Positions 16,953 to 24,878 of a stretch of DNA of 64,000 bases are shown here, one piece after another. Within the stretch, counting starts at the first letter, position 1; each line of letters begins with the position of its first letter. Location of the stretch: positions 186,001 to 250,000 of the forward strand of contig NZ_JAHCVK010000001.1 of assembly GCF_018476905.1 (NCBI RefSeq). The letters are read 5' to 3'. The notes under the pieces are model-generated. The model was given only the letters and a program-made list of their open reading frames with translations. It was not told the DNA's origin and searched no databases. This stretch comes from Geomobilimonas luticola. GTDB lineage: Bacteria > Desulfobacterota > Desulfuromonadia > Geobacterales > Geobacteraceae. Made by a program: the position numbers and the translations under genes.

Positions 16953-17744
16953 ATGCTCCTCATCACCGCTTCACGCCGCAAACGCCTTCGGAGACAGCCG
17001 TTCCCCCCCGACTGGGAACGGATACTGGATCATGGGGTCCCCCTCTATGACTTGCTCCCCGCCGCCGACCGGGAGGAACTCAAGGGGCACATCCAGGTAT
17101 TCCTTGCGGAGAAGCAGTTCGAAGGCGCAGGGGGACTCGCCATGACCGACAGGATCCGGGTGACCATCGCTGCCCAGGCCTGCCTGCTGCTGCTTCATCG
17201 GGAGACCGATTACTATCCAGGTCTCTCCTCCATCGTCGTCTATCCGGATGAGTACCTGGCCCCCTTCGAGGAAATGGACGAGGCGGGTGTGGTGACAACG
17301 GGGACCGACCGGCGCAGCGGCGAGTCGTGGGAACAGGGAACCCTCGTACTCTCCTGGCAAGACGTGCAGATGGCCGGGGTGGACGGTGAGGGCGCCTACA
17401 ACGTGGTGCTCCACGAGTTCGCCCACCAGCTGGATGCCGAGGACGGCATAACCGACGGGACACCATTTTTCCCACGACGTGCCGCGGAGAAACACTGGCT
17501 GCGAACCCTGGAAGCAGCATACGGGCGGTTCAAGGAAGAGGCCGGCAGGGGAAGGACGCACGTGCTCGACCCCTACGGCGCCGAGAGCCCGGCGGAGTTC
17601 TTTGCCGTGGCGACGGAGGCGTTCTTCGAAAACCCCCGGGGACTCAAAGAGCACCATCTGGATCTCTACGAGGAACTGGGCCGTTACTACCGGCAGGACC
17701 CGGCGTCCTGGCCGGCAATTATTTCAAACGGAGGCGAATCATGA
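16953..17744 (+). CDS. MtfA-family zinc peptidase
   Basis: 263 residues. The zinc motif HEFAHQLD lies near residue 153, with a downstream Glu in ESPAEFFAVATEAFFE. Matches the MtfA/DUF980 family; E. coli MtfA binds the repressor Mlc and cleaves model peptides, but the role here is unknown. Overlaps the LUD gene by four bases (ATGA). Confidence 0.88.
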   Translation: MLLITASRRKRLRRQPFPPDWERILDHGVPLYDLLPAADREELKGHIQVFLAEKQFEGAGGLAMTDRIRVTIAAQACLLLLHRETDYYPGLSSIVVYPDEYLAPFEEMDEAGVVTTGTDRRSGESWEQGTLVLSWQDVQMAGVDGEGAYNVVLHEFAHQLDAEDGITDGTPFFPRRAAEKHWLRTLEAAYGRFKEEAGRGRTHVLDPYGAESPAEFFAVATEAFFENPRGLKEHHLDLYEELGRYYRQDPASWPAIISNGGES

Positions 17745-18394
17745 CTCAGACCCGGGAACTGGTGGCATGGACCCACCAGCAGAAGTGCGAAAAAGCGGTT
17801 GAATCCCTCGGCAAGAACGGCTTTGCTGCCGTCTACGCTCCCACCGCATCGGCGGCGCGGGAGTATATCCTGAAGGAAGCGGCTGCAGCCAACACCATCG
17901 GCTTCGGCGGTTCGATGTCGGTGGTGGACCTGCAGGTGATCGAGGAGCTCAGGGGCCAGGAAAAGGAACTTCTCATCCATGGCGTTCCGGGGCTTTCCCT
18001 GGAGGAAAGGCTCGCCATCATGCGCCGCCAGCTCACCTGCGACCTCTTCCTCACCGGCAGCAACGCCGTGACCCTTTCCGGCATCCTCGTCAACATCGAC
18101 GGTGTCGGCAACCGGGTCGGCTCCATGTTCTTCGGTCCCCGCCAAGTGATCGTGGTGGCTGGCCGGAACAAGCTGGTGGACGGCGATGTCAGCGCAGCCA
18201 TCAAGCGGGTGAAGGACTGGGCCTCCCCTCCCAACGCCAAGCGCCTCAACTACAACACCCCCTGCGCCAAGACCGGTTTCTGCTCCGACTGCAACTCACC
18301 GGACCGGATCTGCCGCGTCACCACCGTCATCGAGCGGAAGCCGCGGCTGACCGACGTGCGGGTAGTGGTGGTAAACGAAGACCTGGGCCTCTGA
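17741..18394 (+). CDS. LUD-domain protein (LutC/YkgG-like)
   Basis: 217 residues. Family signs: TIGFGGSMSVVDLQVIEEL and SGILVNIDGVGNRVGSMFFG are typical of LUD (DUF162) proteins. C-terminal cysteines in CAKTGFCSDCNSPDRICR could bind a metal or cluster. LutC proteins act with LutA and LutB in L-lactate oxidation, but those genes are not adjacent, so this is a stand-alone member of unknown role. Confidence 0.85.
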   Translation: MTQTRELVAWTHQQKCEKAVESLGKNGFAAVYAPTASAAREYILKEAAAANTIGFGGSMSVVDLQVIEELRGQEKELLIHGVPGLSLEERLAIMRRQLTCDLFLTGSNAVTLSGILVNIDGVGNRVGSMFFGPRQVIVVAGRNKLVDGDVSAAIKRVKDWASPPNAKRLNYNTPCAKTGFCSDCNSPDRICRVTTVIERKPRLTDVRVVVVNEDLGL

Positions 18395-18402
18395 GCCGGG
18401 GG

Positions 18403-19119
18403 ATGCTGCGGGCTTTTCTCGACATCCTCTTCCCACCCCTCTGCCACGTATGCCGCTCTTTCATCCCGGCAGCCGGCCCGCTTCACATCTGCTCCGGCTG
18501 CCGGGATGCCATATCCCCCATCTCCTCCCCCCTGTGCGACCTCTGCGGAACCCCTTTCGGAACCATTGGCGGCTCCGATCACCGCTGCGGAGCCTGCTCC
18601 CTCTCTCCCCCCCGCTTTGACGCCGCCCGGGCCGCCACCCTGTTTGACGGCCCTGTCCGTGACATGATCCACCGCTTCAAATATGACCGGCGGGTGCAAC
18701 TTGCCCGGCCCCTCGGGTTGCTTGCCGCCGAAACCCTCGCCTCTTGGGCCGCTGCTGCTGCCGCCGACCTGGTGGTGCCGGTGCCGCTCCATGTCCGACG
18801 CCTTCGACAGCGGGGGTTCAACCAGGCTATCCTGCTCGGACAGGTTGTGGCCGGGCAATGGCACCTGCCCCTCGACCGCACCTGCCTGCGCCGCATCCGC
18901 TGGACCGAACCCCAGGTTAACCTTGCTGCAGCGGAGCGAGCAGCCAATGTACGCGGGGCGTTTGCCGTCACAGCTCCGGCCCGGGTGGCAGGAAGGCGGA
19001 TTATCCTGGTGGACGACGTCTTTACAACGGGGAGTACGGTGGCCGAATGTGCCCGGGTGTTGAAAGGCGCGGGCGCGGGGGAAGTACTGGTGGTTACCGT
19101 GGCCAGGGCCGTGGCATGA
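18403..19119 (+). CDS. ComF-family phosphoribosyltransferase-like protein
   Basis: 238 residues. N-terminal zinc-finger cysteines (CHVC, CSGC, CDLCG, CGAC), a conserved DMIHRFKYDRR segment and the PRPP-binding loop IILVDDVFTTGST near the C-terminus. ComF homologues help DNA uptake in transformable bacteria; in other species they are annotated as amidophosphoribosyltransferase-like. Starts eight bases after the LUD gene and closes this operon. Confidence 0.9.
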   Translation: MLRAFLDILFPPLCHVCRSFIPAAGPLHICSGCRDAISPISSPLCDLCGTPFGTIGGSDHRCGACSLSPPRFDAARAATLFDGPVRDMIHRFKYDRRVQLARPLGLLAAETLASWAAAAAADLVVPVPLHVRRLRQRGFNQAILLGQVVAGQWHLPLDRTCLRRIRWTEPQVNLAAAERAANVRGAFAVTAPARVAGRRIILVDDVFTTGSTVAECARVLKGAGAGEVLVVTVARAVA

Positions 19120-19134
19120 GCGAAGGGTAAACGC

Positions 19135-19163
19135 TTGACAAGTTTTCATTACGAGAATACATT
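19135..19163 (+). promoter_or_regulatory. Sigma-70 promoter of the first c7 cytochrome
   Basis: TTGACA (19135-19140), 17-base spacer, TACATT (19158-19163). The expected start is about 30 bases before the start codon. The same arrangement precedes the next cytochrome. Confidence 0.65.
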
Positions 19164-19200
19164 AAGCCTGCGTTAACAATTCCCGTGCGGAGGCGGATCC

Positions 19201-19467
19201 ATGATGAGAATTCTGGCTGGTGCAGTGATGATTGCATGCGTCGCGACGGCAGCGGTGGCTGCCGATACGGTGGTCATGCAGGCAAAAAACGGAAATGTCA
19301 CCTTCAACCATGCTGCACACAATGCCCGCCTTGAATGCAAGGTCTGCCATGGCGGGGGGAAACCTGGCAGGATCGACATCACCAAGGCCACGGCCCACAA
19401 GCTCTGTAAAGGTTGCCATGAGACGAAGCAGGGTCCGACCAAGTGCGGGGATTGCCATCGCAAATAG
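19201..19467 (+). CDS. Triheme periplasmic cytochrome c7 (PpcA family)
   Basis: 88 residues. Signal peptide ends at VAAADT; the mature part is about 68 residues with three CxxCH motifs (CKVCH, CKGCH, CGDCH) and separate His residues for bis-His ligation. This is the c7 fold of Geobacter PpcA-E, small periplasmic electron carriers between inner membrane and outer surface. It has its own promoter, so it is not simply the end of the comF operon. ATG 19201 and 19204 are both possible; GGAGG lies upstream. Confidence 0.93.
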   Translation: MMRILAGAVMIACVATAAVAADTVVMQAKNGNVTFNHAAHNARLECKVCHGGGKPGRIDITKATAHKLCKGCHETKQGPTKCGDCHRK

Positions 19468-19486
19468 TCGGGAATCCGAAAACGGC

Positions 19487-19515
19487 TTGACAAATTGCCG
19501 TTACAAATCTAAACT
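19487..19515 (+). promoter_or_regulatory. Sigma-70 promoter of the second c7 cytochrome
   Basis: TTGACA (19487-19492), 17-base spacer, TAAACT (19510-19515), 39 bases before the start codon. The -35 and spacing match the promoter of the preceding paralogue. Confidence 0.65.
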
Positions 19516-19553
19516 TCACGGGCTTTAATAAAAATCGACTCAGGAGGCAGGGT

Positions 19554-19823
19554 ATGAAAAGAATTCTGGCTGGTGTACTGATGGTCGCTTTTGCTGCAAC
19601 GATGGCTGCGGCTGCCGATACGGTGACCATGAAGGCGAAGAATGGCGACGTCACGTTCAACCACAAGGCCCACAGCGCAACTATCGCATGCAAAGAGTGT
19701 CACGGTGAAGCGGCTCCCGGCAAGCTGACCCTCGGCAAGGATGCTGCCCACAAGCTCTGCAAGGGATGCCATGATGCGAAGAAGCAGGGACCTGTGAAGT
19801 GCGGTGAATGCCACAAGAAATAA
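19554..19823 (+). CDS. Triheme periplasmic cytochrome c7 (PpcA family)
   Basis: 89 residues. Signal peptide cut near AAAADT; three heme motifs CKECH, CKGCH and CGECH; start of the mature chain DTVTMKAKNGDVTFNHKAH is closely similar to the upstream paralogue (19201), so the pair arose by tandem duplication. Ends in GECHKK like PpcA. Followed by a strong terminator. Expected role: periplasmic electron transfer. Confidence 0.94.
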   Translation: MKRILAGVLMVAFAATMAAAADTVTMKAKNGDVTFNHKAHSATIACKECHGEAAPGKLTLGKDAAHKLCKGCHDAKKQGPVKCGECHKK

Positions 19824-19848
19824 TGATGGCTTCGTCACACATCTCGAT

Positions 19849-19878
19849 GAAGGGGTGGTCGAAAGACCGCCCCTTTTT
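19849..19878 (+). terminator. Rho-independent terminator after the c7 pair
   Basis: AGGGGTGGTC, loop GAAA, GACCGCCCCT followed by a T-run. Nine-pair GC-rich stem with one G-T pair. Confidence 0.85.
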
Positions 19879-20058
19879 TCGTGCACCAAATTGATAAAAC
19901 GAGATGAAACGGCAGCTTCCAGGGTTCCAGGGGAGCTCGACCTTTCTTTGAAGCCGTTGCGGAGGAAGCTGCATTCTTTGCTTGTAAAACGCTATTTGAT
20001 TTGTTATGGTATGCCCTGCATACAGTTGAAATAACATCTTGTTAATTCTGGAGAAACC

Positions 20059-20526
20059 ATGGCAAAAAGCTTTGATTTTAAACGGTTGCGGCGATTGACC
20101 ACCATTTACCTGGTGGTGCAGGTGTTCCTCGTGATTCTCCTCGTCTACATGGCGATGAATTTCCAGACCGGCCTGCAGACTGAAGGGCGTCCCCAGCGTT
20201 TCCTCCACAGCGTCGTCGTTACCCTGATCATCCAGCTTGCCCTGTTCTACCCTCTCAACAAGCTTGCCGCCCGCGATGCCGAGCGGGAGGTGGATTCCTG
20301 CGCCATCGGCCTTTCCGTGGAGGAGCAGAAGGGTCTCCGGAGCAAGCGGATCATCGGCGACAGCATCAAGACCGCCATCTTCATCTTCTTCATCACCTTC
20401 ATATTGAAGGCGCCCCAGGACCTGTTCATCCTGAGCATCATCTACTTCTCGTTCATCCTGACGATCCTTTCCTACTTCCAGTGCTACAACTTCGCCGCTA
20501 AGCGCCTGATGCGGGAGAAGGGGTGA
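20059..20526 (+). CDS. Uncharacterised inner-membrane protein
   Basis: 155 residues, not recognised. Four hydrophobic segments, at about 14-34, 52-70, 100-117 and 120-138, with a charged loop between the second and third (about 75-98). Basic N-terminus KSFDFKRLRRL, so probably N-in. No catalytic motif seen. Preceded by GGAGAAACC. Its last 29 bases overlap the 3' end of the helicase gene, tail to tail. Confidence 0.75.
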   Translation: MAKSFDFKRLRRLTTIYLVVQVFLVILLVYMAMNFQTGLQTEGRPQRFLHSVVVTLIIQLALFYPLNKLAARDAEREVDSCAIGLSVEEQKGLRSKRIIGDSIKTAIFIFFITFILKAPQDLFILSIIYFSFILTILSYFQCYNFAAKRLMREKG

Positions 20527-23023
20527 AAAACGCCGCCATGCGGGCCAGCACCTCATCCCGTTTCTCCCTGGCCGGTTCCACCCCGGCGAGTGCCTGGAGG
20601 AAGTAGCGTCCGTAATTCTTGGAGAGCACCCGGCTGTCCAGGATCAGCACCGCCCCCCGATCGTCCCGGCTCCGGATGAGCCGCCCGAAACCCTGCTTGA
20701 ACTTGATAACCGCCTGGGGGACCGTGTACTCGATGAACGGGTCCCCCCCCGTCCGGGTGATATGTTCGGCACGCGCCTCCAGGATCGGCTCGGTCGGGAC
20801 CCGGAAGGGGAGCCGGGTGATCACCACCAGCTCCAGCGCCCTCCCCTGCACGTCCACCCCCTCCCAGAATGAATCGGTACCGAACAGCACCGCGTTCTTC
20901 TCCTTTTTGAAGCGGGAGAGGAGAAGATGCCGGTTGAGCTCCCCCTGCCGGAGCGGTGTCAACCCCCGGGCCGCAAGGGGCTTGAACAGCCTTCCATGAA
21001 CCCGGCTCAGCAGGTCGTAGGAGGTAAAAAGAACGAAGGCACGCCCCTGGGATACGGTCAGCGCCTCCAGCAGGACCTCACCCAGGGCCGCTTCGAAGGC
21101 GGGAGAAGTCGGCTCCGGCAGGTCGGCGGGGATACCGACGAAGGCCTGGCGCCCGTAATCGAAGGGAGAGGCCAGGAGCAGTTCCGTGACCCGCTCCCGG
21201 GGAAGGAGGTTGATGCCGGTGCGTCGCTCCAGGTAGTCGAACTTCTCCCCCACCGCCAGGGTGGCGGAGGTCACAACCACCGTCCGGAATTTGTCCAGCA
21301 CCACCTTTTTAAGGGACTCGGCCACCTCCAGGGGGGAGGAACAGAGACGCACCATCATCCCCCGCTGCCCACGGCTCACCTCGAACCAGCGGCAGACCCC
21401 CTCCTCCCGCCCCGCGAAAAAAAGGAGCTGCTCCACCACCCCTTCCAGTCGCCCCGTTACCCCTTTCAGGTCGATGAGACTCCCCGCGAGCTTGTCCGCT
21501 GCCTTGTCCGGGAGCTTCCCGCATGCCTTGAGGAATCCCCGCAGGACCGCCGTGTAGTCGGCCAACTCCCGGGCCAGTTCCCGGACCCGGTCTTCCGTCT
21601 CCTGCCAGAAGGGGGTGGCGTAGAGTGACGGGGTGATCCGGAGCTTCTGTTCACCGACCTTGTCGCCGGTCCGTTTCAGGTGCGTGAGGAGGGCGAGGCC
21701 GATGGCGTCCAGGGTACCGGATGCCCGCTCCACCAGGGTGGTGCGACGGGGGATGAGGCGGCTTTCCAGAATGGCGGCGATCTCCATGTAGAGGTCGTCC
21801 AGCGCCTCCGGGATTTCCCGGGAGAGTTGCAGGGAAAGCTGGGGAAGAAGCCCGCGCTGTGGCTTGCGGGGATGCTGAAGCTTGCCGAACAGCTTCACGA
21901 GCCCATGACGGGTTACCTGGTTCGAGAGATAACTCGTCGCCACATCCTCCAGGTGGTGCCCTTCATCGACGATGAGCCGTTCGAAGGGAGGGAGGATGGC
22001 CGTGGAGGAATAGCCGATCTCCTGGCGCACCGCCACGTCGGCCATGAGGAGGGAATGGTTGACCACGAGGAGGTCGGCGCTGGAGGCCGCCCGACGGGCT
22101 GTATAGAAGAAACAGCGGGCATAGTGGGGGCATTTGACCCGGCCGCACTGGTCCGCCTCGCAGCAGAGCTCCTCCCAGGTCTCATCCCGGGGGATGAAGG
22201 TAAGGTCGCTCCGGCAGCCGTCCCGGGTCACCTCGCTCCAGGCCAGGAGAGCATCCAGTTCCTCGGCCGCCTCGTCCTTGAAGAGGGCCGGCTCGCTCTT
22301 GACCGTCGCCAGTTTCCGGAGACAGAGGTAGTTACTTCGCCCCTTGACGAGGACGGCTTTGAACTCCAGGCCGCCGTGGCTCTGGAGAAAGGGAATGTCC
22401 TTGCGGGTGAGCTGTTCCTGAAGGTTGATCGTATTGGTGGAGATGACCACCCGCTCCTTGTTGCGGGTTGCCCAGAGAGCGGCGGGGAGGAGATAGGCGA
22501 GGGATTTGCCGGTGCCGGTCCCCGCCTCGATTACCGCCACCTTCTCCCTGTTGAAGGCTTCGGCAACCGCAAAGGCCATCCGGGTCTGCTCTTCCCGGTA
22601 TTCGTAACCGGGGAGGCCGGCAGCAAGGGGTCCGTCAGGGGCATAGAACCGCTCCACCTCAGGAAAGGCGAGATGCTCCACCGCCTTGCGGGCAAAGGGG
22701 GCCACCGCCTGATAGCAGCGTTCGGCCCGGTTGTCGATGATGTAGAACCCGACCCCCTGGTTACCCAGGATGGAGGCGATCTCCAGATCGGCCTGGGAGG
22801 GGGTGAGCTGCCCGGTGGGATGGTTGTGGATGACCACGTCGCCGAAGGAGGTGGCGATCATGATGGCGGCCACGGCATCCCGGTTACCCCGGGCAAGCGG
22901 TTCCACCTCGATCACCTGCCGGGCCTCATCGGTCCGGCCGAGGAAGAAGACCTCGTTCCCGCCGGCGTCGTCAATCGCCTCCCGGAGCTGAAGGATGGCA
23001 TTATCGGAAAAATAGCGCTTCAT
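20498..23023 (-). CDS. JAB/RadC-like domain fused to an XPD/DinG-family Fe-S helicase
   Basis: 841 residues. Residues 1 to about 115 form a JAB/MPN domain with a full JAMM set: Glu in GNEVFFLGR and HNHPTGQLTPSQAD. The rest is a superfamily-2 5'-3' DNA helicase of the DinG/XPD type: Walker A EAGTGTGKSLAYLLPAA, an iron-sulfur cysteine group CEADQCGRVKCPHYARC, box II VDEGHHLED, late motifs FGTDSFWEGVDVQG and QGFGRLIRSRDDRG. The helicase part should unwind damaged or R-loop DNA. The JAB part suggests a metallo-hydrolase or structural add-on; in many DinG proteins the N-terminal extra is instead an exonuclease. Whether the zinc site is active is unknown. Confidence 0.92.
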   Translation of the reverse strand: MKRYFSDNAILQLREAIDDAGGNEVFFLGRTDEARQVIEVEPLARGNRDAVAAIMIATSFGDVVIHNHPTGQLTPSQADLEIASILGNQGVGFYIIDNRAERCYQAVAPFARKAVEHLAFPEVERFYAPDGPLAAGLPGYEYREEQTRMAFAVAEAFNREKVAVIEAGTGTGKSLAYLLPAALWATRNKERVVISTNTINLQEQLTRKDIPFLQSHGGLEFKAVLVKGRSNYLCLRKLATVKSEPALFKDEAAEELDALLAWSEVTRDGCRSDLTFIPRDETWEELCCEADQCGRVKCPHYARCFFYTARRAASSADLLVVNHSLLMADVAVRQEIGYSSTAILPPFERLIVDEGHHLEDVATSYLSNQVTRHGLVKLFGKLQHPRKPQRGLLPQLSLQLSREIPEALDDLYMEIAAILESRLIPRRTTLVERASGTLDAIGLALLTHLKRTGDKVGEQKLRITPSLYATPFWQETEDRVRELARELADYTAVLRGFLKACGKLPDKAADKLAGSLIDLKGVTGRLEGVVEQLLFFAGREEGVCRWFEVSRGQRGMMVRLCSSPLEVAESLKKVVLDKFRTVVVTSATLAVGEKFDYLERRTGINLLPRERVTELLLASPFDYGRQAFVGIPADLPEPTSPAFEAALGEVLLEALTVSQGRAFVLFTSYDLLSRVHGRLFKPLAARGLTPLRQGELNRHLLLSRFKKEKNAVLFGTDSFWEGVDVQGRALELVVITRLPFRVPTEPILEARAEHITRTGGDPFIEYTVPQAVIKFKQGFGRLIRSRDDRGAVLILDSRVLSKNYGRYFLQALAGVEPAREKRDEVLARMAAFFTPSPASGA

Positions 23024-23065
23024 GAGGGGATGAAGATACTATCTTTGCCCCCCCGTCGCAACAGA

Positions 23066-23092
23066 AAAGGGGTGGTCCATCGACCACCCCTT
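23066..23092 (-). terminator. Hairpin terminator between ppcA-like gene and helicase gene
   Basis: Read leftwards: AAGGGGTGGTC, loop GATG, GACCACCCCTTTT. It would end transcripts from the cytochrome gene at 23508 before the helicase gene. The stem resembles the terminator at 19849. Confidence 0.75.
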
Positions 23093-23114
23093 CCTCAGCA
23101 TTCAGCCACTTCCT

Positions 23115-23232
23115 GAAACGAGCAATTTTTCGTCCTGTCAAGGAAATCAAGCGATTGCGCGGAGGCGTACATCAGTACGCCGCACAAGCAATTGCGCCGA
23201 TTGACGCAGAGAGGGGGGAAAAGGGCCGTTTC
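23115..23232. repeat. Palindromic element, family R6 (intact copy)
   Basis: 118 bases from GAAACG to CGTTTC. Inner arms GGAGGCGTAC, loop ATCA, GTACGCCGC. A second copy at 57928-58126 has the same arms but an R5 element in place of the loop. It starts three bases after the ppcA stop codon. Confidence 0.8.
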
Positions 23233-23235
23233 AGA

Positions 23236-23508
23236 TTATTTTTTGTGGCATTCCCCGCACTTCGTCGGCCCCTGCTTCTTCGTCTCATGACAACCCTTGC
23301 AAAGCTTGTGGGCAGTGTCCTTGCTGAATCCCTCGATCTTTCCCGGCCCCTTTTCGTGACAGGCCTTGCAGTCCTTGAGGACTTCCTGGTGTTTCTTGTG
23401 GGGGAAGGTGATGTTGCCGTTTTTGGCCGGCAGGGTGATGGTGTCGGCGGCGAGGGCCAGGCCGGCACTGAACAGGGTGAGTGCTGCTGCTGCGATGATT
23501 CGTTTCAT
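23236..23508 (-). CDS. ppcA: Triheme periplasmic cytochrome c7 PpcA
   Basis: 90 residues. Signal peptide ends at GLALAADT; mature chain about 70 residues with CKACH, CKGCH and CGECH and the segment HEKGPGKIEGF, which I recognise from Geobacter sulfurreducens PpcA/PpcB. Periplasmic electron carrier in extracellular electron transfer. SD AAGGA lies nine bases before ATG 23508. Divergent from the XRE regulator at 23690, with two dyads between. Confidence 0.94.
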   Translation of the reverse strand: MKRIIAAAALTLFSAGLALAADTITLPAKNGNITFPHKKHQEVLKDCKACHEKGPGKIEGFSKDTAHKLCKGCHETKKQGPTKCGECHKK

Positions 23509-23588
23509 GATTGCTTCCTTTCCTGTTTAAAATGTTTGGATGAGCCATCCGTTGGGATAAAAAATACCATGCTTTTCCCGTTCCCGCC

Positions 23589-23623
23589 ACCGACATCGGG
23601 TTATTTGCCACCCGATGTCGGGT
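23589..23623. promoter_or_regulatory. Two tandem dyads, candidate operator between ppcA and XRE gene
   Basis: Site 1 CCGACATCGG (centre 23594-23595) and site 2 ACCCGATGTCGGGT (perfect 14-base palindrome, centre 23616-23617). The centres are 22 bases apart, about two helical turns. The outer arms CCGACATCGGGT and ACCCGATGTCGG also form a perfect 12-base hairpin with an eight-base loop. A dimeric repressor, possibly the adjacent XRE protein, could bind both. Confidence 0.5.
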
Positions 23624-23673
23624 TCCGGCCGGACATGCAGACATGAAAAAAATGAAGGAATCCGCCAGATTTC

Positions 23674-23682
23674 TGCTAAAAT
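23674..23682 (+). promoter_or_regulatory. Extended -10 promoter placing the start site at the XRE start codon
   Basis: TG-C-TAAAAT (23674-23682). Transcription would begin about seven bases later, at or next to ATG 23690, giving a leaderless message; no ribosome site is visible before that ATG. Confidence 0.35.
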
Positions 23683-23689
23683 GTTGACC

Positions 23690-24607
23690 ATGGACGAAAA
23701 CACCGACAAGCCGGAAAAAAACGTCTTCCAGGCCGTTGCCGTCGACGGAAGCAGCGTCAGGAACATCCGGGAGACGAAAAAATTGACTCAGCTCTACGTG
23801 GCGAACGTTGTCGGGGTGACAACCGACACCATTTCACGATGGGAAAACAACCGCTACCCCACCATAAAACGGGACAACGCGGAAAAACTCGCCGCCGCCC
23901 TCGAGGTTTCCCTCGACGAGATCCTGCGCCGGGAGGAAGAGCCACCCCCCGCCGAGGAGCCCCTTCCACCGCCATCGATCCGCCGACACCACTGGCTGCT
24001 GCTCATCCTGCTGGGAGTGACGGTCCTGGTGGCAACCCTCCTTTTGTCACGCCCTATTGCAACGGCGCCGTCGGCGGTCCGCTGGCTTCCCACCTTCGGC
24101 GCACCGGGAGAGATCATCCCGGTCCAGGTCAAGGTGATGCACCGGGATCCGGGTACAGGCGGGATCATCGTCAGGGTCCAGCTTCCCGCCGGCTGGCAGC
24201 TGGTGAACGCCTCTCCCCGGCCGGCGACGGGGCAACCGTCGGGCGGCGAAGTGAAATGGCTTCTCCCCGGCGGCAGCGATACATCTACCATCTCCTGCAC
24301 GGTCCGGATTCCCCGGGATGCCCCCCTCGACTCGGCGGCATCGTTTGCCGGCAAGGTGGTGCTGCAGAGCGGTGACTCGACCCGGACGGAGAACATTGGC
24401 GGCACCGGCAAGGTCACGGTCAACGGTCGGCACTGGGCAGACAGCAACGGCGATGGCCGGATCGACGACAACGAAATCATGCCCGCCTACTACCTGACCG
24501 AGGAGATGAAGGGGCTCGGCCTCGACTGGCAGACCATCGAGGCGATCTGGAGCGGCAAGGGATACACATGGGACAAAACGAGGCGGGAGTTCGTGGTTAT
24601 CCCATAA
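23690..24607 (+). CDS. Membrane-anchored XRE-family transcriptional regulator
   Basis: About 305 residues. N-terminal HTH_XRE domain (about 20-78: TQLYVANVVGVTTDTISRWE, DNAEKLAAALEVSLDEIL), a Glu/Pro-rich linker (80-97), one TM segment (101-120, LLLILLGVTVLVATLLL), then an extracytoplasmic domain of about 180 residues with a beta-rich part and, near the C-terminus, an EF-hand-like loop DSNGDGRIDDNE. This suggests a one-component signal-transducing regulator. The frame is open to 23615; I prefer ATG 23690 (MDENTDKP), with ATG 23681 as alternative, because the upstream part overlaps the dyads. Target and ligand unknown. Confidence 0.82.
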   Translation: MDENTDKPEKNVFQAVAVDGSSVRNIRETKKLTQLYVANVVGVTTDTISRWENNRYPTIKRDNAEKLAAALEVSLDEILRREEEPPPAEEPLPPPSIRRHHWLLLILLGVTVLVATLLLSRPIATAPSAVRWLPTFGAPGEIIPVQVKVMHRDPGTGGIIVRVQLPAGWQLVNASPRPATGQPSGGEVKWLLPGGSDTSTISCTVRIPRDAPLDSAASFAGKVVLQSGDSTRTENIGGTGKVTVNGRHWADSNGDGRIDDNEIMPAYYLTEEMKGLGLDWQTIEAIWSGKGYTWDKTRREFVVIP

Positions 24608-24633
24608 CATAGAGGAACAAGAGAAACATCACG

Positions 24634-24662
24634 AGGCGGGGAGCGATCCCCGCCTTTTCTTT
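24634..24662 (+). terminator. Rho-independent terminator after the XRE gene
   Basis: AGGCGGGG, loop AGCGAT, CCCCGCCTTTTCTTTT. Beyond it, 24663-24878 holds no gene or clear signal; it is the tail-to-tail gap with nuoN. Confidence 0.85.
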
Positions 24663-24878
24663 TGGGATAGCGGAAATGTTTCCACGGAAAAGGAGGGAGG
24701 AGCCTCGTCCGTTCGGTCGAGCCCTCCGCTGCGGACCTGGACCGGATCTTTTCTGATTGGCTGTGATGTTGCTTTTGGCTCACTTTCACCTATGATACGT
24801 CCGGCGGGTGTCCGCTGCCGCTCGGTCTTTTCCCTTCACTCCCGAGCCCCCCTCCCTCCATTTGAAACGGGTTATTGA

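Noticed and set aside
19120-23690. A GEMM or other cyclic-dinucleotide riboswitch before the cytochrome genes
   Set aside because: The leaders are too short or lack the conserved core; none seen by eye.
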